Positions 1 to 4,787 of a stretch of DNA of 7,724 nucleotides are shown piece after piece (position 1 is the stretch's first letter; the number at the start of each line of letters is the position of its first letter). Source of the stretch: an uncultured Atopobium sp. (lineage in GTDB: Bacteria > Actinomycetota > Coriobacteriia > Coriobacteriales > Atopobiaceae). Location of the stretch: contig CAMPCT010000094.1 in NCBI GenBank assembly GCA_946647055.1, forward strand, positions 1-7,724, read 5' to 3'. Made by a program: the position numbers and the translations under genes. Under the pieces are notes generated by a model, which saw only the letters and a list, made by a program, of their open reading frames with translations, was not told where the DNA came from and did no database searches.

Positions 1-36
1 CTCGAGCCGGGCAGAGACGAGCGCTGTCGCGGTCAT
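1..36 (-). CDS. 5' end of a divergent gene, product unknown (partial)
   Basis: Read on the minus strand, an ATG at 36-34 is preceded by a strong SD (GGGAGGA, positions 47-41) four bases upstream. It opens a frame of 12 codons, MTATALVSARLE, that runs off the left edge without a stop. A plausible promoter sits at the right distance (85-114). The stretch is too short to assign a family. The divergent arrangement with the ECF operon is seen directly; whether the two are co-regulated is unknown. The call rests on the SD, the promoter and the open frame only. Confidence 0.4.
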   Translation of the reverse strand, partial: MTATALVSARLE

Positions 37-84
37 GGCATCCTCCCATCTGACGGTCGAGAGCAGCGTCTTACGTTTCTGTCG

Positions 85-114
85 ATTGTAATACGTCTAG
101 CAAGAACAAAGCAA
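85..114 (-). promoter_or_regulatory. Candidate sigma-70 promoter for the divergent minus-strand gene
   Basis: On the minus strand, TTGCTT (114-109) and TACAAT (90-85) are separated by 18 bases and resemble -35 and -10 boxes. Transcription would start near 78, giving a leader of about 40 nt before the SD at 47-41. The spacer contains GTCTAG, close to half of a HutC-type GntR operator (GTMTAKAC), but the second half is not conserved. The boxes are imperfect, so this is only a fair candidate. Confidence 0.35.
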
Positions 115-254
115 CTCTTGGATAACGCTGTCCCTTGGTCACCCGCTATGGTCAAGTCTTCCTCCAACAAGTGATGGCGACAGGTCGTGGGAAAGACGTG
201 CTCGACAGCACACGAGTCGCCCCGTCGCAGGTTTGGCCATAAGTCCACTCACCC

Positions 255-281
255 CGCAAAACACGCCGCTCGCAAAACATG
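255..281. repeat. Tandem 11-bp direct repeat CGCAAAACAYG upstream of the operon promoter
   Basis: CGCAAAACACG (255-265) and CGCAAAACATG (271-281) differ at one base and repeat with a 16-bp period. If transcription starts near 310, the copies are centred at about -50 and -34, where activators often bind next to a promoter lacking a -35 box. No good -35 hexamer is visible here, which fits that idea. The second copy also overlaps the dyad at 277-292. The repeat is seen directly; the regulatory role is inferred. Confidence 0.4.
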
Positions 282-292
282 TATTAACTTGT
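277..292. promoter_or_regulatory. Candidate GntR/HutC-type operator (imperfect dyad)
   Basis: The 16-mer ACATGTATTAACTTGT has dyad pattern ACA-n-GT-n4-AC-n-TGT, with 10 of 16 positions symmetric. The GT-N4-AC core matches the half-site spacing of HutC-family operators, although the central four bases differ from the TAKA-type consensus. It lies just upstream of the -10 hexamer, where a bound repressor would block RNA polymerase. The GntR/UTRA protein encoded at the end of this operon is the obvious candidate partner. No second clear copy was found upstream of that gene, which weakens the case. Confidence 0.3.
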
Positions 293-294
293 CT

Positions 295-303
295 TGATAT
301 AAT
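295..303 (+). promoter_or_regulatory. Extended -10 promoter of the ECF/sugar operon
   Basis: TGATATAAT contains a perfect TATAAT (298-303) with the extended -10 TG two bases upstream of the hexamer's spacer base. This is the best promoter match on the plus strand in the control region. No recognisable -35 box lies 16-18 bases upstream (AAACAT at 275-280), which suggests reliance on the TG element or on an activator. The expected start is near 310, giving a leader of about 80 nt. The start overlaps the small dyad ACCAT-CTCGT-ATGGT (308-322). Confidence 0.55.
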
Positions 304-365
304 TTTGACCATCTCGTATGGTTCCGGCATCAGGCCTGTGCACATTCAGGCGCCATCTTGGTCCG

Positions 366-377
366 TAAGCGGGCTTA
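366..377. promoter_or_regulatory. Short dyad just upstream of the S-component SD
   Basis: TAAGC-GG-GCTTA is a perfect 5+5 dyad with a 2-bp centre, ending three bases before the AGGAGG at 381-386. The centre is too short for an RNA hairpin loop, so if functional it would act as a DNA operator. It could also be chance. Confidence 0.2.
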
Positions 378-391
378 ACAAGGAGGAAACC

Positions 392-1027
392 ATGGCAGAG
401 AAGACCGCAAAGAAGAAGTATTCGATCAAGGACGAGTTCACCCTCATCTCCATCCTGACGATTCCCATCGCCGTCGCGGTCAACATCGTCGGCGACCAGA
501 TTGTCCAGGCTCTCAAGCTCCCCATCTTCCTTGATGCGATTGGCGTCATCTTCATGGGCATGATCTCTGGCCCCTGGTCCGCACTTGTCGCAGGCGTTCT
601 GACCAACCTTGTCGAAGGCATCGTCGACAACCCCACCCTTATCCCGTTCGCCATCACCTCTGCTGCAACCGGTCTCGTCTCTGGCTACTTTGCCCGCGCG
701 GGCTGGTTCTCTGACAAGGAGAAGCGCTGGAAGCTCCTCGTGATTCTGCTTTGCCTGGTCATCTCCACCATCCTGACCGCCTCCCCTATCTCGGTCATCG
801 CCTTCGGTGGCGTCTCCGGCAACGGCGGCCAGTCTCTCGCAATCGCAACCCTGCTCGCAACCGGCCACAACATCTGGGCATCCGTCATCGGCACCGACTT
901 CATCATCAACACTATCGACCGCGCCCTCTCCATGCTCATCTCATTCGCGGTCATCAAGGTCATGCCTGCACGTACGCTCATCAAGTACGCGCTCGGCGAG
1001 CAGTACATCGAGAAGAACAACGACTAA
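392..1027 (+). CDS. ECF transporter S component (substrate-binding membrane subunit), substrate unknown
   Basis: This 211-residue integral membrane protein is the likely substrate-capturing subunit of an energy-coupling factor importer. After a lysine-rich cytoplasmic N terminus, about six hydrophobic segments can be placed at residues 16-38, 44-58, 60-77, 82-102, 114-138 and 168-191, the size and topology usual for S components. The LPIFLDAIG motif (43-51), followed by a Gly-Pro-Trp turn (60-62) and a TNL-containing helix, is typical of a broad Firmicutes/Actinobacteria S-component group with no assigned substrate. The ATG at 392 is chosen because AGGAGG (381-386) precedes it by five bases. 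An upstream in-frame TTG at 233 would add 53 residues lacking family character and would begin before the promoter. ecfT and both ATPases follow directly, so this is a dedicated group I system. The sugar-type enzymes downstream suggest a sugar-related ligand rather than a vitamin; that is inference. Confidence 0.85.
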   Translation: MAEKTAKKKYSIKDEFTLISILTIPIAVAVNIVGDQIVQALKLPIFLDAIGVIFMGMISGPWSALVAGVLTNLVEGIVDNPTLIPFAITSAATGLVSGYFARAGWFSDKEKRWKLLVILLCLVISTILTASPISVIAFGGVSGNGGQSLAIATLLATGHNIWASVIGTDFIINTIDRALSMLISFAVIKVMPARTLIKYALGEQYIEKNND

Positions 1028-1109
1028 CAGCAATCCGAAACCGTTGCTGCGCGTCCCTTCGTAACAGTCCGATGGCACGAAGGGACGCGCAGCAAGTGAA
1101 GGGACTGCA
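1028..1109 (+). promoter_or_regulatory. Intercistronic RNA element: perfect 19-bp hairpin before ecfT
   Basis: Positions 1044-1062 and 1077-1095 are perfect reverse complements, making a 19-bp stem with a 14-nt loop (1063-1076). No T-tract follows; the next bases are the ecfT SD (GAAGGGA, 1098-1104). The octamer GAAGGGAC occurs twice, in the right arm (1079-1086) and across the SD (1098-1105), so the left-arm GTCCCTTC (1053-1060) can pair with either copy. The loop CAGTCC (1065-1070) is also complementary to GGACTG (1102-1107) beside the start codon. CAGCAA (1028-1033) can pair with TTGCTG (1044-1049) as a small competing hairpin. Likely roles are mRNA processing or stability, or translational control of ecfT. 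A terminator without a U-tract cannot be excluded. Confidence 0.65.
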
Positions 1110-1907
1110 ATGAATCGCGAAATGCTTATCAGGAAAGAGCCGAACAAGCTCGCTGGGCTCTATCCCGTCGACAAGCTCTGGGTCCTAGCGATGTACGTGA
1201 TCATCGTCATCTGCGCCAACGTCGTCAAAATTAACGGCCTTCCGCTCCTGCTCATCCCCCTATCCGCCTGTCTCTTCGTACTGTTCGCCCTGAGTGGTCG
1301 ACCAAGGGATTTCTTCAAGTTCGTCTACACGATCAGGTTCCTGTTGATCCTGCTGTTTGTGGTACAGGCGTTTCTGCTCAAGGGAACCGAACCTGTGCTG
1401 CTCTGGCAGCTTGGCTTCCTCACTATCTACCAAGAGGGCCTGCAGCGCGCCATCGCCCTCACGTTTAACGTGCTTAACTTTGCTGGTATCTTCTACTGGT
1501 TGTTCAACACGTCCTCCTACCAGGAAATCGCCACAGCGCTCGAGCAAAACGGCATGAGCCACCGCGCCGCCTACGTCTTCGTCTCGACGTTCAAGATGAT
1601 CGACGTCCTGAGCGACAACTCGAAGCGCATCATGAACGCCCAGCGCGCTCGCGGCGTCGAGACCGAGGGCAACGTCCTCGTACGTGCGAAAGCCTTCGTA
1701 CCCGTCATCATCCCGCTCATCGTCAACGCGATGCTCTCAGTGAGCGAGCGCACGCTGACGCTTGAGTCAAAGGGATTCGCTGTCGACTGCCCCAAGACCA
1801 TCCTGGTACCCGTCTACAAGAACGGTTTCGAGACCCAGGCCAAGGTCATCATGGGCGTCCTTATGCTCTGCGCAGTGGGGGGGATGATAGCATGGCTCGT
1901 GATGTAA
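1110..1907 (+). CDS. ecfT: ECF transporter transmembrane coupling subunit EcfT
   Basis: This 265-residue membrane protein is the scaffold that links the S component to the ATPase pair. Hydrophobic segments cluster at residues 24-62 and 72-90 and around 103-133, with a further one at the C terminus (about 246-264), as in the EcfT/CbiQ family. The long cytoplasmic coupling region (about 135-225) holds the two short coupling-helix motifs that dock into the ATPases. The first is the canonical Ala-Arg-Gly at 180-182. The second reads Ser-Lys-Gly at 220-222, a conservative change from the usual Ala-Arg-Gly. The ATG has the SD GAAGGGA five bases upstream. The 3' end overlaps the next gene by 16 bases, implying translational coupling with the first ATPase. 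The 82-nt gap before it contains the long hairpin, so output relative to the S component may be tuned separately. Confidence 0.9.
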   Translation: MNREMLIRKEPNKLAGLYPVDKLWVLAMYVIIVICANVVKINGLPLLLIPLSACLFVLFALSGRPRDFFKFVYTIRFLLILLFVVQAFLLKGTEPVLLWQLGFLTIYQEGLQRAIALTFNVLNFAGIFYWLFNTSSYQEIATALEQNGMSHRAAYVFVSTFKMIDVLSDNSKRIMNAQRARGVETEGNVLVRAKAFVPVIIPLIVNAMLSVSERTLTLESKGFAVDCPKTILVPVYKNGFETQAKVIMGVLMLCAVGGMIAWLVM

Positions 1908-2740
1908 TCAGGCTCGAGCACGCCACCTTTCAGTATCCACTCGATAACAAGCCTTGCCTCATCGACGTAAGCTGCTCCTTCGAAGAAAGCAAGCTCTACG
2001 GCATCGTTGGGCCCAATGGCGCCGGCAAGACCACGCTGTCGCTTCTGGTCTGTGGCTTTGCAACCACCTTCGAGAAGGGCAGTCTCGACGGCGAGGTCAC
2101 GGTCCTTGGTCGCGACATTACCAGCTATGCCGAGGGCGAGCTTGCGAGTCACGTGGGCTACGTCATGCAGAACCCCTTCAACCAAATCTCGGGATCCAAG
2201 GAGACCGTGTTCGAGGAGATCGGCTTTGGACTCGAGAACCTAGGCGTCGACCCCGACCAGATGGAGCGGCGCATCCTGGCCATCGCCGAGGAGACCAACA
2301 TCACCGACCTGCTGCTCAAGAACCCCTTCGAACTCTCGGGCGGACAACAGCAGCGTGTCGCGCTGGCATCGGTCCTGGTCATGGAGCCGGAGATCCTCGT
2401 GATAGATGAGCCCACCTCGCAACTCGACCCAGCTGGCACCGAGGGTATCTTCGACATCATCGCCAAGCTCAAGGCCGAGGGTAAGACGGTCATCCTCGTC
2501 GAGCACAAGGTCGACCTGCTCGCCGAATTCGCCGACGAGATCATCGCTCTCGAAGAGGGCCACGTCATCGCATCTGGCCCCACGGAACAGGTCCTCACAG
2601 ACATGAGCCTGCTTGGCCACGGCGTACAGCTTCCGCGGGTCAGCGTGCTCTGCAACGAGCTCGCCTCCCGGGGTGTCGGGTTGCCCCGCATTCCCATCGT
2701 CCTCGAGGACGCGGTCGCTTTGCTGAAGAAGAACGCGTAA
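1892..2740 (+). CDS. ecfA: ECF transporter ATP-binding subunit (first of pair)
   Basis: This 282-residue cytoplasmic ABC ATPase powers the ECF importer. All standard motifs are present: Walker A GPNGAGKT (40-47), Q-loop Gln at 93 in VMQNP, signature LSGGQQQ (148-154), Walker B with catalytic Glu in ILVIDEP (168-174), D-loop QLDP (177-180) and H-loop His205. The C-terminal 50 residues are the short helical extension typical of EcfA proteins. The start at 1892 lies inside the end of ecfT, behind a run of Gs (1876-1883) that can serve as SD. Only nine bases separate its stop from the second ATPase, so the two are almost certainly made together as a heterodimer. I cannot say which of the two matches the EcfA1 or EcfA2 label. 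Confidence 0.92.
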   Translation: MARDVIRLEHATFQYPLDNKPCLIDVSCSFEESKLYGIVGPNGAGKTTLSLLVCGFATTFEKGSLDGEVTVLGRDITSYAEGELASHVGYVMQNPFNQISGSKETVFEEIGFGLENLGVDPDQMERRILAIAEETNITDLLLKNPFELSGGQQQRVALASVLVMEPEILVIDEPTSQLDPAGTEGIFDIIAKLKAEGKTVILVEHKVDLLAEFADEIIALEEGHVIASGPTEQVLTDMSLLGHGVQLPRVSVLCNELASRGVGLPRIPIVLEDAVALLKKNA

Positions 2741-2749
2741 GGGGGACCC

Positions 2750-3553
2750 ATGGACAACATTCGCCTGGACCACGTGTCCTTTTCCTACCCCAACGGCTAT
2801 GAGGCCGTCCATGACGTCTCGTTGGAAATCGAGGCAGGAGAGCGCGTGGCCATCCTCGGCCAGAACGGCGCCGGTAAGACGACCACCGTCAAGCTCATGA
2901 ACAACCTCAACAAACCCACTACGGGCGACGTCTTCGTGGGCGGCCGAAACACCAAGGACTTCACCACCGCGCAGATCTCACAGGTGGTGGGCTACGTATT
3001 CCAGAACCCCGACGACCAAATCTTCCACGCGACCGTCCGTGAGGAGGTCGAATACGGCCCGCGCGTCGCCCTAGGTCTCTCCGAAGAGGAGACCCGCTCC
3101 CGCACCGAGCACGCACTCAAGCTGACAGGCCTCTGGGAGAAGCGCGAGACCAACCCATTCGACCTGCCCCTCTCCGTGCGCAAGTTCGTCGCCATCGCGG
3201 CCATCATCGCCTGCGACCCGTCCGTGTTCATCCTGGACGAGCCCACGGCCGGCCAGGACCTGTACGGCATGAGGCGCCTGAGCCAAATCATCGACGAACT
3301 CCACTCCGAGGGAAAGACCGTCATCACCATCACCCACGACATCGAGTTTGCCGCCAGCGAGTTCGAGCGAATCATCGTCATGTGTCAGAAGGAGGTCATC
3401 AAGGACGGCACCGCCCTCGAGGTCTTCTATGACGACGAAGCCATAGAGCGCGCCAAGCTCAAGGCCCCCTACGTGGTCCGCCTCGCACGGACGCTGGGCC
3501 TGGGCAACGGCACCATCCTCTCTGAGCAGGACTTCGTTGACGCATACGTATAG
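2750..3553 (+). CDS. ecfA: ECF transporter ATP-binding subunit (second of pair) with degenerate signature motif
   Basis: This 267-residue ABC ATPase is the partner of the preceding one. Walker A is GQNGAGKT (37-44), the Q-loop is VFQNP (Gln85), Walker B with catalytic Glu is VFILDEP (159-165), and the H-loop is His196. The signature motif is not LSGGQ but LSVRKF (141-146), so the GG pair that contacts ATP is missing. Similar non-canonical signatures occur in one ATPase of some ECF pairs, so this is probably native rather than damage. In a head-to-tail dimer this signature completes the nucleotide site whose Walker A belongs to the first ATPase, making the two sites unequal. The SD is GGGGGA (2741-2746), four bases after the preceding stop begins its gap. 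A GC hairpin follows the gene. Confidence 0.9.
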   Translation: MDNIRLDHVSFSYPNGYEAVHDVSLEIEAGERVAILGQNGAGKTTTVKLMNNLNKPTTGDVFVGGRNTKDFTTAQISQVVGYVFQNPDDQIFHATVREEVEYGPRVALGLSEEETRSRTEHALKLTGLWEKRETNPFDLPLSVRKFVAIAAIIACDPSVFILDEPTAGQDLYGMRRLSQIIDELHSEGKTVITITHDIEFAASEFERIIVMCQKEVIKDGTALEVFYDDEAIERAKLKAPYVVRLARTLGLGNGTILSEQDFVDAYV

Positions 3554-3557
3554 GTTG

Positions 3558-3577
3558 GCGCCGCCTTCCAGCGGCGC
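3558..3577 (+). promoter_or_regulatory. GC-rich intercistronic hairpin between transporter and enzyme genes
   Basis: GCGCCGC (3558-3564) and GCGGCGC (3571-3577) form a perfect 7-bp all-GC stem with a 6-nt loop CTTCCA. It begins five bases after the second ATPase stop codon. No T-run follows, so this is not a standard intrinsic terminator. The next gene's SD, AGAGG at 3585-3589, lies just downstream and outside the stem. It probably stabilises or processes the mRNA, or attenuates read-through from transporter to enzymes. Confidence 0.5.
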
Positions 3578-3598
3578 AGTTGTGAGAGGCACACGAAC

Positions 3599-4786
3599 AT
3601 GGATTTCAGAATTGTCCCCAAGCTTCTCCAGGACGACTCGGTCCTGGACGACGAGAGCAAGCGGGTCCTTCGCGACCTCTACATCGAGGAGGGTGATGCC
3701 GCATGGGAGACCGTCGCGGGCGACGACCCGCTCGACGAGCGTCGTCTAGCGCGCAACTCCTATACCCTTGAGGAGCTCGAAGCCCAGCCGGAATGCATTC
3801 GTGAAACCGTCTCGCTCGAGCGTGATGCTATCGCCGCCGTCGCCCGCGAGGTCTGCGGTCGTGAGATTCGCTCGATCTACCTGCTGGGCTGTGGCGACTC
3901 GCTCGCGGCGCTGCGTGGTGAGCGTTTCTTTCTCGAGTCCATCCTTGGCATTCCCTGCCGTGAGGAGGATCCCCTCGACTTCTGCTGTTACGACTCCTCC
4001 ACAGTCGACGAGCATACGCTCGTACTTGGCCTATCCTCGAGCGGTCGTACGATTCGTATCGTCGAGGCGCTCCTCAAGGCACGCGCGCTCGGCGCCCAGA
4101 CCATCGCCTTGACCAACTCGCCCGAGTCACCACTAGCACGCATCGCTACCTGCAAGGTGCTCATCCATGCGTCACGCAAAGGCTGGCCTACCCAGTCGTC
4201 CACCTCGGCCATGGCTGCCGTCGTCGAGTTGGGTCTTGCGATGGCGCGCTGCCTAGGCAGAGAGGGCGTCGAGGCGTACGCCGCGGACTTCGAGCGCATC
4301 CCTGACCTCATGGCCAAGACCATCGAGGATACCCGCGACCACATGTGTGGGCTTGCCGAGCGGCTCTTCGACCACCAGGTGTTCTTCTTCTGCGGTGCCG
4401 GGCCCTTTTTCACCTGCGCCGAATTTGGTGCAGCCAAGGTCAAGGAGGCGACGCCAAGCTATGCCATGCCAGTCCTCCTCGAGGAGTTCCACCACTACAA
4501 CACGGTCAAGGCGGGCGATCCGCTCTTTGTGATCGCACCCCCTGGCGAGTCCCCCTACCGCGGGCTCGAGACCATCCTAGCTTGCCATCAGCTGGGCGGC
4601 GAGGCGTACGTCCTCACAGGTGCGAACGAGGAGCAGCTCATCGCCCATGCCGACGACGTCATCCTCATCCCGGAGGTGCGGGAGTGCTTCGCAAACTTCC
4701 TGTACGCAGTACCACTCCAGCAGTTTGGCTACTACCTCTCGACCGTCATGGAGCGCAAGGCTCGCAAGCAGATTGCGGGGGCATAG
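3599..4786 (+). CDS. Double SIS-domain sugar-phosphate isomerase/deglycase-like protein
   Basis: This 395-residue cytoplasmic protein resembles the isomerase half of GlmS and the FrlB/AgaS group but lacks the GlmS glutaminase domain. A linker resembling GlmS-type EIxEQPxxI (here LEELEAQPECI, 57-67) leads into SIS domain 1 (about 75-220) with GCGDS (97-101), SSSGRT (146-151), TNSPESPLA (172-180) and PTQSSTSA (197-204). These are typical phosphosugar-binding loops. SIS domain 2 (about 245-392) has GAGP (266-269) and EEFHH (295-299), which aligns with the Glu-x-x-His catalytic segment of GlmS/FrlB enzymes. It ends in a GlmS-like QQFGYY helix. The acidic first 55 residues are not part of a SIS fold that I recognise. 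Expected chemistry is aldose-ketose isomerisation of a phosphosugar, or release of an amine from a 6-phosphofructosamine. The SD is AGAGG (3585-3589). The next gene starts one base after the stop, so coupling to the kinase is likely. Confidence 0.85.
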   Translation: MDFRIVPKLLQDDSVLDDESKRVLRDLYIEEGDAAWETVAGDDPLDERRLARNSYTLEELEAQPECIRETVSLERDAIAAVAREVCGREIRSIYLLGCGDSLAALRGERFFLESILGIPCREEDPLDFCCYDSSTVDEHTLVLGLSSSGRTIRIVEALLKARALGAQTIALTNSPESPLARIATCKVLIHASRKGWPTQSSTSAMAAVVELGLAMARCLGREGVEAYAADFERIPDLMAKTIEDTRDHMCGLAERLFDHQVFFFCGAGPFFTCAEFGAAKVKEATPSYAMPVLLEEFHHYNTVKAGDPLFVIAPPGESPYRGLETILACHQLGGEAYVLTGANEEQLIAHADDVILIPEVRECFANFLYAVPLQQFGYYLSTVMERKARKQIAGA

Positions 4787-4787
4787 C

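Larger units (their letters stand above)
37..391. other. Divergent intergenic control region
   Basis: No convincing gene lies in these 355 bases. The short open frames here lack SD sites and coding-like composition. The left third carries the minus-strand promoter and SD. Positions 255-322 carry the tandem repeats, dyad and extended -10 element of the plus-strand operon. Positions 310-391 would be its leader RNA. The leader has small possible hairpins, ACCAT/ATGGT at 308-322 and GCCTG/CAGGC at 334-351, but nothing I recognise as a known riboswitch class. Positions 115-250 show only short chance-level dyads, for example GTGCT/AGCAC at 198-211. Confidence 0.6.

Noticed and set aside
233..391. 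N-terminal extension of the S component from an in-frame TTG at 233
   Set aside because: It would begin upstream of the best promoter, lacks an SD, and adds 53 residues with no family character. The ATG at 392 has AGGAGG at ideal spacing.
1044..1095. Ordinary intrinsic terminator after the S component
   Set aside because: The stem is long enough but no T-run follows, and the ecfT SD lies directly downstream in an otherwise continuous operon. Kept instead as a regulatory or processing hairpin.
1065..1107. Classical H-type pseudoknot between the hairpin loop (1065-1070) and 1102-1107
   Set aside because: The pairing exists on paper, but only six nucleotides would have to span the full 19-bp stem, which is sterically unlikely. 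It could form only if the stem is partly open.
2158..2760. Long minus-strand open frame of 200 codons opposite the first ATPase, and similar ones at 284-868 and 4577-5197
   Set aside because: These are antisense shadows of GC-rich genes with low-complexity or Arg/Ser-rich translations. The sense strand encodes clear families.
4249..4260. Perfect 12-bp palindrome CTGCCTAGGCAG in the SIS gene, and seven CCTAGG sites in the window
   Set aside because: The sites are mostly scattered in coding frames with no regular spacing. The count is only modestly above a rough chance estimate, so no function is supported.
3599..4786. A true GlmS glucosamine-6-phosphate synthase
   Set aside because: The N-terminal glutaminase domain with its catalytic Cys is missing, and the operon context is catabolic.
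4620..4787. Longer kinase start inside the SIS gene
   Set aside because: The extra 56 residues are Ser/Arg-rich, typical of an out-of-frame reading of the SIS gene. The PfkB fold begins right after the ATG at 4788.
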